Origin: Nostoc sp. LPT | Lineage (GTDB): Bacteria > Cyanobacteriota > Cyanobacteriia > Cyanobacteriales > Nostocaceae | Assembly (NCBI RefSeq): GCF_017115165.1 | Contig: NZ_JABXKF010000046.1 | Coordinates: 1-48,205 of the forward strand | Length of the DNA stretch: 48,205 bases | Reading direction: 5' to 3' | Shown: in pieces, positions 28,978 through 37,911 of the stretch | How positions within the stretch are numbered: position 1 is the stretch's first letter | Layout: the number at the start of each line of letters is the position of its first letter | Program-made: the position numbers and the translations under genes | The notes under the pieces: generated by a model | What the model was told of the DNA's origin: nothing | Seen by the model: only the letters and a program-made list of their open reading frames with translations | The model's database searches: none

Positions 28978-29575
28978 TATAATAATTTGTTTATTTAATT
29001 TATGAATCCTGCGATCGCTTATCCTTGATGTAATGCGATGTCTGGCGACAAGCCGCAACTCTTGGAGACGCTGCGCGAACGCGTCTACGCCAATATCTAA
29101 AAGCTGGTTCTAGGCTGGCTTTCACGTTAAAGTTGACACCAATACTCTCTTACCCCCCACTTGAACGGTTACAAATATGAAGAGTATGCAAAGATTTTTG
29201 GAAAAGATAGACATCTAAGTAAATATTCGATATTTAGTTATTGTTGGGTTATTTTGATGTTTCCTATTTTCCAGATAGAAATTCAAGGGCGATGCCTACG
29301 GCGGCAAGCTACGCCGACAACGAATGCATAAAGATTTCCTGTTTTATGCTGTCTCAAGTGTTCCCTATTTTGAAACTAGTAAGACTTATACGTTGACAAA
29401 CTAACTAAATTTTGTACAGTGCTTAAAACTTAGATAGTCCTCAATACATAGATAAGTAATGTTTGCCAGCGAATTAAAGGGGAAATCTTTAATGAACAAT
29501 TTGTGACTCTATCTAAAGACTGAATAAGATATGCCGAAAGCTTCAACTTTTGGCAGATTATTTGTGCCATCAAAC
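28978..29575. other. Intergenic region upstream of the first RTX gene
   Basis: It holds one copy of the 80-bp repeat (29019-29098) and a GGCGATGCCTACGGCGG word near 29289. Bases 29099-29575 are not copied in front of the second RTX gene, which marks the left edge of the later duplication. No gene was seen. Confidence 0.5.
29019..29098. repeat. 80-bp hairpin repeat, copy A
   Basis: The element begins TTATCCTTGATGTAATGCGA and ends GCCAATATCT, with the imperfect hairpin AGACGC/GCGTCT inside. Copies B (32613-32692) and C (35556-35635) follow each RTX gene with only a few differences. Confidence 0.9.
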
Positions 29576-29639
29576 AGTACTAACTCGATTATTGACAACT
29601 AAAAGTTACTCCCAAAATCGATTCAATCAGGAAAAACTT

Positions 29640-32609
29640 ATGGCAATTATTATTGGAACTAGCGGTAACGACACCCTACAAGGCGCTTTAGATTACAACG
29701 ATTACTACGATACCCTAATTGGTGGCAGTGGCAAAGATATATTTTTTTTTGGTGACGGCTCAAACTTCATTAATACAATCGCCGATTTCGATGGAGTAGG
29801 TAAAGGAACAAACCCCACAGCAGCAGTCATTGCTGAAGTGGATACCCTAAATTTCCAGAACTATAGTGGCTTCACTGCTCAAAACTTGATCCTCACCCAG
29901 AATGGTAACAACCTGGAAATCAACTCTCAAAGGTCTAGCTTTGACAAAATCATTTTAGAAAACTTTGCCCTGTCCAACCTTGATAACCTAAGCTTATCCA
30001 CTGGAGCCACTGTAGATTCGGGCAATATTCTGTTTTATGGGCAGACTAGCATCACCGACAGCTTTGATGTCTTCGATGCCAACTCCACCCAAAGCACTGT
30101 CTTTAAAAAAAACACAGTCACCTTCCTAAACGACCTAGACAACAATGTTAGTGGATTTGACAATTCAAATGATGTCATCAATGGTCAAGGGGGTGATGAC
30201 ATTATTGAAGGCCTAAGTGGCAATGACCTTTTGAGGGGTGGTGCGGGCAATAATACCCTCAACGGTGGTGTTGGTGACGACTCTTTGGATGCTGACTTCC
30301 CCTCAGGCAATAATCTGCTCTCTGGGGGCGATGGCAATGATTCTCTCTTCACCTCTGGCAGCGACCGAAACTTCACCTATTTCGGCAAAGAAGTTGACGA
30401 TCGCCCTTTAGGCAATAATACCCTCAACGGTGGTGTTGGTGACGACTCTTTGGATGCTAGCGGTTCATTAGGCAATAATCTGCTTAATGGCGGCGATGGC
30501 AATGATTCTCTCTCCATCTCTGGGAGTCAAATCAGTGCGGAGTACACACTGGATAACTCTCGCTCAGATGGCGATAACACCCTCAATGGTGGTGCAGGTG
30601 ATGATACCTTGAGCGCTAGTGGTTCAAATGGCGATAACCTGCTTTTTGGAGGCCATGGCAATGATTTTCTAGACATCTATGGCTATATTTACCGAAATTT
30701 TGACTTTACCTTCAACTCTCGCTCATCTGGCAAGAACCTTCTTTCTGGGGGCGATGGCAATGATACTCTAACAGCCTCTGGTGCCACTGGTAATAACACC
30801 CTCAACGGTGGTAATGGCGATGATAGCCTTACAGGCGGTAATGGCGATGATAGCCTCACAGGCGGCAGTGGTAAGGATAAATTTGTTTACAAAGGCTTAA
30901 GCAAAGACAGGACTAATACTTTCACAGGCGACGACACGATTAATACTGGTACTCATACAATCGCCGATTTTACTGGAGTAGGTGAAGGAACAAACCCCAC
31001 AGCAGCAATCATAGCCGAAGTGGATACTCTGATATTCCAGGACAATAGTGGCTTCAGTGCCAAGAATTTGCTTCTCACCCAGAATGGCACAAGTTTGTCA
31101 ATCAGCTTTCAAGGGTTTGGTAATACCAGATTCATCCTGGAAAATTTTGCCTTAGAAAATCTGGATAACCTCAGCAAATCTACTGGAGCTACTGTAGATT
31201 TGGGCAATATTCTGTTTTATGGGCAGACTAGCATCACCGACAGCTTTGATGTCTTCGATGCCAACTCCACCCAAAGCACTGTCTTTAAAAAAAACACAGT
31301 CACCTTCCTAAACGACCTAGACAACAATGTTAGTGGATTTGACAATTCAAATGATGTCATCAATGGTCAAGGGGGTGATGACATTATTGAAGGCTTAAGT
31401 GGCAATGACATTTTGAGGGATGGCGATGGCAATGATACTCTCAATGGTGGCGATGGCAATGATACTCTTGATGGTGGCGATGGCAATAACACCGTCAATG
31501 GCGGAAATGGCAATGATTCTTTAAATTTCTCCTCCCTATCTATGTTAGTGACTCAAACAGTAGATGGGGGAACAGGTAACGACAGCTTGTCTTTGAGTTA
31601 TAGCAGTGCTACCACCGGAATTACTTCGACTTTCAATCCGACTACTAACATTGGAGCAATTTCGACGACACCGGACACAACAGTGTTTAGCTACAAAAAT
31701 ATCGAACAATTAAATATCACAGGTACAAACTACAATGATTATCTTTTGGGAAGCAATGGTAATGATACGCTCCGTTCAGGCAATGGTAACGATACAATAG
31801 ATGGCGGCGCTGGCGAAGATTTGTTGGATGTTAGTTTTTCAAAAGGAAATCACCTGCTCAATGGAGGTGATGGCAATGATTCTTTACAGGCCCGAAGTTC
31901 CTTTTACGACGAATTCGGAAATTATGTTGAGGTTAGCGTATCTGGCGATAATACCCTCAACGGTGGTGCTGGTAACGATACATTGGATGTTTACAGTTCA
32001 GCAGATGATAATCTATTAGATGGAGGCGATGGTAATGATTTTCTCTCTGCCGTTTTTGCCTCTGGTAATAACACCCTCAACGGTGGTGTTGGTGACGATA
32101 CATTGGAGGTTTACGGTTCAGGTGCCAACATATTAGATGGGGGCGATGGTAATGATTCCCTGATAGCCTCTGGTGCCACTGGTAATAACACCGTCATAGG
32201 TGGCAATGGTGATGATACCCTCACAGGTGGCAGTGGCAATGCTATCCTCATCGGTGGCAAGGGTAATGATCGGCTGTTTGGAGAAGGTGGTATTGATACC
32301 TTTGTTTTCAATAGTTTCGATGAAGGTCTCGATTTGATACGTGACTTCGGTGCCAATAATGAACCGAATGAACTAATTCAAGTGTCGGCTGCTGGTTTTG
32401 GTGGCGGTTTATCAGCAGGTGTACTTCAAGCAAGTCAGTTTACACTTGGAGAATCTGCAACCACTCTTCTCCAGCGATTTATTTATAACTCCGCTACAGG
32501 TGCATTGTTCTTTGACTCTGATGGTAGTGCAGGCGCATTTACTCAGGTACAATTTGCCGGATTATCTCCTGGGTTGTCACTAACGAACAACAATTTTGTG
32601 GTTGTTTAA
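29640..32609 (+). CDS. RTX hemolysin-type calcium-binding protein, copy 1
   Basis: The protein has 989 residues from the ATG at 29640, preceded by AGGA. This start matches copy 2; an upstream in-frame codon at 29550 is not conserved. It is built of nonapeptide RTX repeats (GGDGNDTL, GGVGDDSLD) with spacers of the GNNTLNGG type. Two copies of a roughly 155-residue non-RTX module (IAEVDTLNFQ to NDVINGQGGDD) are encoded near 29774-30240 and 30955-31430. The C-terminal 100 residues (FNSFDEGLDLIRDFGANNEP to NNNFVVV) have the pattern of type I secretion signals. It lacks a Sec signal. Calcium should fold the repeats outside the cell. No protease, lipase or pore-forming domain is seen; a surface or matrix role is possible. 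No T1SS genes are in the window. Confidence 0.88.
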   Translation: MAIIIGTSGNDTLQGALDYNDYYDTLIGGSGKDIFFFGDGSNFINTIADFDGVGKGTNPTAAVIAEVDTLNFQNYSGFTAQNLILTQNGNNLEINSQRSSFDKIILENFALSNLDNLSLSTGATVDSGNILFYGQTSITDSFDVFDANSTQSTVFKKNTVTFLNDLDNNVSGFDNSNDVINGQGGDDIIEGLSGNDLLRGGAGNNTLNGGVGDDSLDADFPSGNNLLSGGDGNDSLFTSGSDRNFTYFGKEVDDRPLGNNTLNGGVGDDSLDASGSLGNNLLNGGDGNDSLSISGSQISAEYTLDNSRSDGDNTLNGGAGDDTLSASGSNGDNLLFGGHGNDFLDIYGYIYRNFDFTFNSRSSGKNLLSGGDGNDTLTASGATGNNTLNGGNGDDSLTGGNGDDSLTGGSGKDKFVYKGLSKDRTNTFTGDDTINTGTHTIADFTGVGEGTNPTAAIIAEVDTLIFQDNSGFSAKNLLLTQNGTSLSISFQGFGNTRFILENFALENLDNLSKSTGATVDLGNILFYGQTSITDSFDVFDANSTQSTVFKKNTVTFLNDLDNNVSGFDNSNDVINGQGGDDIIEGLSGNDILRDGDGNDTLNGGDGNDTLDGGDGNNTVNGGNGNDSLNFSSLSMLVTQTVDGGTGNDSLSLSYSSATTGITSTFNPTTNIGAISTTPDTTVFSYKNIEQLNITGTNYNDYLLGSNGNDTLRSGNGNDTIDGGAGEDLLDVSFSKGNHLLNGGDGNDSLQARSSFYDEFGNYVEVSVSGDNTLNGGAGNDTLDVYSSADDNLLDGGDGNDFLSAVFASGNNTLNGGVGDDTLEVYGSGANILDGGDGNDSLIASGATGNNTVIGGNGDDTLTGGSGNAILIGGKGNDRLFGEGGIDTFVFNSFDEGLDLIRDFGANNEPNELIQVSAAGFGGGLSAGVLQASQFTLGESATTLLQRFIYNSATGALFFDSDGSAGAFTQVQFAGLSPGLSLTNNNFVVV
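30020..30212 (+). repeat. 193-bp exact intragenic repeat (with 31202-31394)
   Basis: Bases 30020-30212 and 31202-31394 read identically from GGGCAATATTCTGTTTTATG to ATTATTGAAGGC, while the flanking module is diverged. It includes an A8 tract. Exact identity between two copies in one gene suggests recent conversion. Confidence 0.9.
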
Positions 32610-32612
32610 TCA

Positions 32613-32692
32613 TTATCCTTGATGTAATGCGATGTCTGGTGACAAGCCGCAACTCTTGGAGACGCTGCGCGAACGCGTCTACGCCAATATCT
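32613..32692. repeat. 80-bp hairpin repeat, copy B
   Basis: It starts three bases after the first RTX stop and differs from copy A at about one position (TGGTGACA for TGGCGACA). It lies between the RTX stop and the Uma2 fragment. Confidence 0.9.
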
Positions 32693-32708
32693 CAAATGTG
32701 AGCTAATT

Positions 32709-32798
32709 ATGGATACCGTAATTACACCAGAAAGAATCGCCTTACCACCTGGCGCGGTGTTGAAGCTTTTGGGAGATTGGAAAGACGCGTTTAAATAG
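32709..32798 (+). pseudogene. Truncated 5' fragment of the Uma2-family gene
   Basis: Codons 1-26 (MDTVITPERIALPPGAVLKL up to WKD) match the start of the complete gene at 35652 with two changes (Ala for Glu11, Asp for Asn23). After GGAAAGAC the sequence is unrelated and stops at TAG 32796-32798. It is a scar left by the tandem duplication of the RTX region. It has lost the nuclease domain. Confidence 0.93.
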
Positions 32799-32859
32799 CA
32801 CTAACTCGATTATTGACAACTAGAGTTACTCCAAAAATCGATTCAGGTAGGAAAAACTT

Positions 32860-35553
32860 ATGGCAATTATCATTGGAACCAGCGGTAACGACACCCTACG
32901 GGGTACTTCAGATTACTTTAGTCAATACGACACCCTAACTGGTAACGGTGGCAATGATATATTTTTTGATAGCGCCTCAAACTACATTAATACGATCACC
33001 GATTTCGGTGGAGTAGGTAAAGGAACAAACCCCACAGCAGCAGTCATTGCCGAAGTGGATATCCTAAGTTTCCAGAACAATACTGGCTTCACTGCCCAAA
33101 ACTTGATCCTCACCCAGAATGGTAACAACCTGGAAATCAGCTTTCAAGGGTTTGATATTTACAAATTCATCCTGGAAAACTTTGCTCTATCCAACCTTGA
33201 TAACCTAAACTTATCTACTGGGGCCACTGTAGATTTGGGCAATATTCTGTTTTCTGGGCAAACTAGCATCACCGACAGTTTTGATGTCTTCAATGCCAAC
33301 TTCACCCAAAGCACTGTGTTTAAAAAAAACACAGTCACATTCTTAAACGAACTCGACAACAATGTTAGTGGTTTTGACAATTCCAATGATGTGATCAATG
33401 GTCAGGGAGGTAATGACATTATTGAAGGTTTAAGTGGCAATGATATATTGAGGGGTGGTGCGGGCAATAATACCCTCAATGGTGGTGTTGGTGACGATAC
33501 TTTGTATGCTGACTCCCCCTCAAGCAATAATCGGCTTTTTGGTGGCAATGGCAATGATTCTCTCTTCACCTCTGGCAGATACGTCGCCGCTTTCGGAGAC
33601 AATCGCTCTTTAGGCAATAATACCCTCAACGGTGGTATTGGTGACGACTCTTTGGATGCTAGCGGTTCATTTGGGGATAACCTCTTAGATGGGGGCGATG
33701 GCAATGATACTCTAACAGCCTCTGATACTACTGGTAATAACACCCTCAACGGTGGTAATGGCGATGATAGCCTCACAGGCGGTGGTGGTAAGGATAGCCT
33801 CACAGGCGGCGGTGGTAAGGATAAATTTGTTTACAAAGGCTTATTTGACGAGACGACTTATATAAGTGACTACACGATTAACACTGGCACTCATACAATC
33901 GCCGATTTTACTGGAGTAGGTGAAGGAATAAACCCCACAGCAGCAGTCATCGCCGAAGTCGATACTCTGATATTCCAGGACAATAGTGGCTTCACTGCCG
34001 ACAATTTGCTTCTCACCCAGAATGGCACAAGTTTGTCAATCAGCTTTCAAGAGTATGGTGATACCAGATTCATCCTGGAAAACTTTGCCTTGTCCAACCT
34101 GGATAACCTAAGCTTATCTACTGGAGCCACAGTAGACTTAGGCAATATTTTGTTTTCTGGGCAAACTAGCATCACTGACAGCTTTGATGTCTTCGATGCT
34201 AACTCCACCCAAAGCACTGTCTTTAAAAAAAACACAGTCACCTTCCTAAACGACATCGACAACAATGTTAGTGGATTTGACAATTCCAATGATGTGATCA
34301 ATGGTCAAGCAGGTGATGACATTATTCAAGGCTTAAGTGGCAATGACATTTTGAGGGGTGGCGATGGCAATGATACTCTCAATGGTGGCGATGGCAATGA
34401 TACTCTCAATGATGATATCGGCAATAACATCCTTAATGGCGGGAGTGGCGATGATTTTTTAAATTTCGGCTCCCTATCGACGTTAGTGACTCAAACGGTA
34501 GATGGGGGAACAGGTAACGACTTTTTGTCTTTGAGTTATAGCAGTGCTACCACCGGAATTACTTCGACTTTCAATCCGACTACTAACATTGGAGCAATTT
34601 CGACGACACCGGACACAACAGTGTTTAGCTACAAAAATATCGAACAATTAAATATCACAGGTACAAACTACGATGATTATCTAGTCGGAAGCAATGGTAA
34701 TGATACGCTCCGCTCAGGCAATGGCAACGATACAATAGATGGCGGCGCTGGTGAAGATTTCTTGGATGTTAGTCTTTCTACAGGAAATCACCTCCTCAAT
34801 GGAGGCGATGGCAATGATTCTTTACGGGCCTGGAGTGAGATTTACGACAAACTTGGAATTTACATTGGGGATACTACCTCTGGCAATAACACCCTCAACG
34901 GTGGTGTTGGTGACGATACATTGGATGTTTCCCGTTCGGCAGACGATAATCTATTAAATGGGGGCGATGGTAATGATTCTCTGACAGCCTTTGATACCTA
35001 TGGTAATAACACCCTCATCGGTGGTGTTGGTGACGATACTTTGTATGCTAACTACAGTTCAAGTGCCAACATATTAGATGGGGGCGATGGTGATGATTCC
35101 CTGATAGTAGCCTCTAATACTACTGGTAATAATACACTCAACGGTGGCAATGGTGATGATACCCTTAGAGGTGGCAGTGGTGATGCGATCATCATCGGTG
35201 GCAAGGGTAATGATCGGCTGTTTGGGGAAGGTGGCATTGATACCTTTGTTTTCAATAGTTTCGATGAAGGTCTCGATTTGATACGTGACTTCGGTGCCAA
35301 TAATGAACCGAATGAACTAATTCAGATGTCGGCTGCTGGTTTTGGTGGCGGTTTATCAGCAGGTGTACTTCAGGCAAGTCAGTTTACACTTGGAGAATCT
35401 GCAACCACTAGCAAAGAGCGATTTATTTATAACTCCACTACAGGTGCATTGTTCTTCGACTCTGATGGTAGTGCAAACGCATTTACTCAGGTACAATTTG
35501 CCGGCTTATCTCCTGGGTTGTCACTCACGAACAACAATTTTGTGGTTGTTTAA
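32860..35553 (+). CDS. RTX hemolysin-type calcium-binding protein, copy 2
   Basis: The 897-residue protein is a paralogue of the preceding gene. It has the same start (MAIIIGTSGNDTL), two copies of the non-RTX module (encoded near 32987-33460 and 33893-34365), RTX repeats and a nearly identical C-terminal type I secretion region. It lacks about 92 residues of repeats relative to copy 1. The ribosome binding site GTAGGAAAAACTT matches copy 1. Like copy 1 it shows no enzymatic domain. Both copies are intact, so two related secreted calcium-binding proteins are expected. Repeat C and the Uma2 gene follow. Confidence 0.88.
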   Translation: MAIIIGTSGNDTLRGTSDYFSQYDTLTGNGGNDIFFDSASNYINTITDFGGVGKGTNPTAAVIAEVDILSFQNNTGFTAQNLILTQNGNNLEISFQGFDIYKFILENFALSNLDNLNLSTGATVDLGNILFSGQTSITDSFDVFNANFTQSTVFKKNTVTFLNELDNNVSGFDNSNDVINGQGGNDIIEGLSGNDILRGGAGNNTLNGGVGDDTLYADSPSSNNRLFGGNGNDSLFTSGRYVAAFGDNRSLGNNTLNGGIGDDSLDASGSFGDNLLDGGDGNDTLTASDTTGNNTLNGGNGDDSLTGGGGKDSLTGGGGKDKFVYKGLFDETTYISDYTINTGTHTIADFTGVGEGINPTAAVIAEVDTLIFQDNSGFTADNLLLTQNGTSLSISFQEYGDTRFILENFALSNLDNLSLSTGATVDLGNILFSGQTSITDSFDVFDANSTQSTVFKKNTVTFLNDIDNNVSGFDNSNDVINGQAGDDIIQGLSGNDILRGGDGNDTLNGGDGNDTLNDDIGNNILNGGSGDDFLNFGSLSTLVTQTVDGGTGNDFLSLSYSSATTGITSTFNPTTNIGAISTTPDTTVFSYKNIEQLNITGTNYDDYLVGSNGNDTLRSGNGNDTIDGGAGEDFLDVSLSTGNHLLNGGDGNDSLRAWSEIYDKLGIYIGDTTSGNNTLNGGVGDDTLDVSRSADDNLLNGGDGNDSLTAFDTYGNNTLIGGVGDDTLYANYSSSANILDGGDGDDSLIVASNTTGNNTLNGGNGDDTLRGGSGDAIIIGGKGNDRLFGEGGIDTFVFNSFDEGLDLIRDFGANNEPNELIQMSAAGFGGGLSAGVLQASQFTLGESATTSKERFIYNSTTGALFFDSDGSANAFTQVQFAGLSPGLSLTNNNFVVV

Positions 35554-35555
35554 TC

Positions 35556-35635
35556 TTATCCTCGATGTAATGCGATGTCTGGCGACAAGCCGCAACTCTT
35601 GGAGACGCTGCGCGAACGCCTCTACGCCAATATCT
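35556..35635. repeat. 80-bp hairpin repeat, copy C
   Basis: This is the third copy, just after the second RTX stop. GCGTCT is changed to GCCTCT here, weakening the AGACGC/GCGTCT pairing. Confidence 0.9.
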
Positions 35636-35651
35636 CAAATGTGAGCTAATT

Positions 35652-36281
35652 ATGGATACTGTAATTACACCAGAAAGAATCGAGTTACCACCTGGCGCGG
35701 TGTTGAAGCTTTTGGGAAACTGGAAAGACTATCAAGTATTGAGTCAGCAACTAGGCGATCGCTCCTCACCTCGCATTAAATATCGCAGAGGAGAAATTTT
35801 ACTGATGGCACCGCTCCCAGAGCATGGAAGAGATGCGAGTTTACTGGCATTAATAGTAATAGCTTTACTTGACCACTTAAACCGCATATACGAGTCATTT
35901 ACGCCCATCACCATGAGCTTGCCAGAAATTAGTGGCATTGAACCAGATTTTTGCTTTTACATTGAAAATTGCAGAGCAGTGGTAGGCAAAAAAAGAATTG
36001 ATTGGGAGTCAGATCCACCACCAGATTTAGCAATTGAAATAGATGTGACCAGCTACACTGACGTTAATGATTTCTTGCCTTATCGAGTACCAGAAGTTTG
36101 GATATTAAAGAGTAATCGGTTATTAATTTATCGATTACAGGGAGAGAGTTATGTGCTTACAGAAAGCAGCTACTATCCTAACGTCAGAGAAATTGTGCAG
36201 CAATGTCTCCAAATGGCCAACGAGCAAACAACAAGTGAAGTCATTAGGTGGTTAAAGAACTTTTTGCGCGAACAACAGTAA
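35652..36281 (+). CDS. Uma2-family (DUF820) predicted endonuclease
   Basis: The 209-residue protein has the PD-(D/E)XK-like Uma2 pattern abundant in cyanobacteria: a PEISGIEPDFCF strand with the conserved Asp, PPDLAIEIDVTS with the Glu-x-Asp core, then YRVPEVWILK. RYRRGEILLMAPLPEH-type sequence near residue 45-60 is also family-typical. The biochemical role of the family is poorly known; many copies exist per genome. It lies 98 bp after the second RTX gene, and its 5' end was copied upstream at 32709. A hairpin (36300-36330) ends the transcript. Confidence 0.88.
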   Translation: MDTVITPERIELPPGAVLKLLGNWKDYQVLSQQLGDRSSPRIKYRRGEILLMAPLPEHGRDASLLALIVIALLDHLNRIYESFTPITMSLPEISGIEPDFCFYIENCRAVVGKKRIDWESDPPPDLAIEIDVTSYTDVNDFLPYRVPEVWILKSNRLLIYRLQGESYVLTESSYYPNVREIVQQCLQMANEQTTSEVIRWLKNFLREQQ

Positions 36282-36299
36282 GGTATGTTAAGGCTTCCG

Positions 36300-36330
36300 T
36301 AACGCACCATTTCAGGTTTTTGGTGCGTTA
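36300..36330. terminator. Bidirectional hairpin terminator-like element
   Basis: TAACGCACCA (36300-36309) and TGGTGCGTTA (36321-36330) form a perfect 10-bp stem with an 11-base loop, between the convergent Uma2 and osmoprotectant genes. Similar elements are dispersed in Nostoc genomes, so it may be both a repeat and a terminator. Confidence 0.6.
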
Positions 36331-36364
36331 TTACACCATCTTCCAATTATTTGCGTCTACTTAC

Positions 36365-37279
36365 TTATCTTTGAGATAAACCTAATCCCTTCAATTTGCG
36401 AAACTCCTGGACAACATCTTTAACATCACGTAGTTCTCCCTCAACTAAATAGTTTAATCGCCGCATTTCATCTGCCGAAATTTTTCCAGCAAGTGAAGCG
36501 ATCGCTGTTCTTAATTCGGGATATTTTTTTAAAGTTTCTTGTCGAACAATTGGTGCAGCTTCGTAAGGAGGAAAATATTTTTTATCATCCTTTAGTACCA
36601 CTACATCTAAGCGGGAAATCTGCCCATCTGTGGAACTACCCGCCACCATATCTACTTGTTTTTGAATCAGAGCACGATATACTAAACCCAAGTCCATAAT
36701 TTGGGGAGGTTTAGCAAAAAGTAACCCGTAGGTTTTAGCTAATCCTGGAAAACCATCTTCCCTTTCCAAAAATTCGTAGCCAAAACCGCCGCGCCACTGA
36801 GGTGTATATTGAGAAGCTTGGGAGAGAGTTTGAATATTGTTACGCTTGGCATCTTCACCCCGGATAATCATCGCAAAAGTGTTTTCAAAACCCAAGCTTG
36901 GCATCACTTCCAGATTAAATTGCTGGGCATAAAGTTGTTTTAACTTCTGATAAACTTCTTCAGGGTCATTAACTGCTTTTTGCTTTAAAATCCCAGTAAA
37001 AGATGTGCCTGTGTACTCAATATATGCATCAATTTTCCCAGAAGTAATAGCACTATGACAGATGAAAGAACCACCCAAACGGAAACGGCGATCCACTTTT
37101 AAATTAGTTGTCGCCTCAATTTGCTGTGCTAAAAGTTCACCTAAAATATCTTGTTCAGTAAAATCTTTGGAAGCAACAACTATATTAGCACCGCTACTAC
37201 TATTTAAATTCGGCGTGCAGCCAGTGATTACCAATAACAAGGCAAAACTTAAAAAGCAAAGTGTGAAAAATCTCTTCAT
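36365..37279 (-). CDS. Osmoprotectant (glycine betaine/choline-type) ABC transporter binding lipoprotein
   Basis: The 304-residue protein has a lipoprotein signal (lipobox VITGC, Cys21). It has the OpuAC/OsmF fold pattern: IVVASKDFTEQDILGELLA, IDAYIEYTGTSFT and LGLVYRAL...VDMVAGSSTDG. It should capture a quaternary ammonium osmoprotectant at the outer face of the inner membrane and deliver it to the adjacent permease and ATPase. Its ATG overlaps the permease stop by one base (TAATG), so translation is coupled. The true substrate is inferred from the family. Confidence 0.9.
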   Translation of the reverse strand: MKRFFTLCFLSFALLLVITGCTPNLNSSSGANIVVASKDFTEQDILGELLAQQIEATTNLKVDRRFRLGGSFICHSAITSGKIDAYIEYTGTSFTGILKQKAVNDPEEVYQKLKQLYAQQFNLEVMPSLGFENTFAMIIRGEDAKRNNIQTLSQASQYTPQWRGGFGYEFLEREDGFPGLAKTYGLLFAKPPQIMDLGLVYRALIQKQVDMVAGSSTDGQISRLDVVVLKDDKKYFPPYEAAPIVRQETLKKYPELRTAIASLAGKISADEMRRLNYLVEGELRDVKDVVQEFRKLKGLGLSQR

Positions 37280-37911
37280 TAATTTTTAATTTTTAATTTA
37301 TTCTCTATCCAGCCAATTGCAAAGTCAGCCAATAATGCAATTGTCGCCGCCGGAACTGCACCAGCTAAAATTAACTGATCGTTCACTACTGATATGCCGC
37401 GAAAAATAAACACTCCCAAACCACCAGCACCAATAGCTGCGGCAATAGTTGCAATACCTATGGCAATTACCGTTGCAACTCGCACTCCTGCCAGAATTAC
37501 TCCCATCGCTAAGGGAATCTCAACTTGCAATAACAATTGTCTATCTGTCATTCCCATGCCTCTCCCAGCTTCTCGAATAGCTGGATCAATGCTAGCAATA
37601 CCTGTATAAGTGTTACGAATTATCGGCAGCAAAGAATATACAGTCAAGGCAACAATTGCTGGTACTGCACCAATGCCGCCAATTATGGGAACAGGAATGA
37701 GTAAGCCAAACAGCGCCAAACTAGGAATAGTTTGGAAAACATTCGCTATGCCGAGAATTGGTTGGCGGAGATAAGTTTTACGTGTAATTAAAATACCTAA
37801 GGGAATGCCTACAAGTATGGCAATTCCAATGGCAATGCCTACTAAAAATAAATGTTCGAGAGTATGCTGAACAATTTCTGGGGCATACTTAACCAGAAAG
37901 AAATTTTTCAT
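37279..37911 (-). CDS. Osmoprotectant ABC transporter permease
   Basis: The protein has 210 residues from the ATG at 37911, which overlaps the ATPase stop as ATGA; a start at 37938 is less likely. About five to six hydrophobic helices are visible. The EAA-type loop REAGRGMGMTDRQLLLQVEIPLAMG matches OpuCB/ProW permeases. Together with the ATPase and the lipoprotein it forms one importer. The gene is the middle member of a tightly overlapping three-gene set. Confidence 0.92.
   Translation of the reverse strand: MKNFFLVKYAPEIVQHTLEHLFLVGIAIGIAILVGIPLGILITRKTYLRQPILGIANVFQTIPSLALFGLLIPVPIIGGIGAVPAIVALTVYSLLPIIRNTYTGIASIDPAIREAGRGMGMTDRQLLLQVEIPLAMGVILAGVRVATVIAIGIATIAAAIGAGGLGVFIFRGISVVNDQLILAGAVPAATIALLADFAIGWIENKLKIKN

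Larger units (their letters stand above)
29576..32785 (+). repeat. Segmental duplication, first unit
   Basis: From AGTACTAACTCGATTATTGA to the 26th codon of a Uma2 gene fragment this stretch parallels 32797-35728. It carries the first RTX gene, repeat B and the truncated Uma2 copy. The order is the same in both units, so this is a direct tandem duplication with later indels. Confidence 0.85.
32797..35728 (+). repeat. Segmental duplication, second unit
   Basis: It begins with AGCACTAACTCGATTATTGA, matching 29576, and runs through the second RTX gene, repeat C and the first 26 codons of the intact Uma2 gene. It is about 280 bp shorter than the first unit because of fewer RTX repeats. About 11 bp of unmatched sequence sits at the junction. 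Confidence 0.85.

Noticed and set aside
30185..35300. Pro/Ser/Leu-rich frames antisense to the RTX genes
   Set aside because: They are the antisense reading of Gly-Asp-Asn repeats and carry no independent support.
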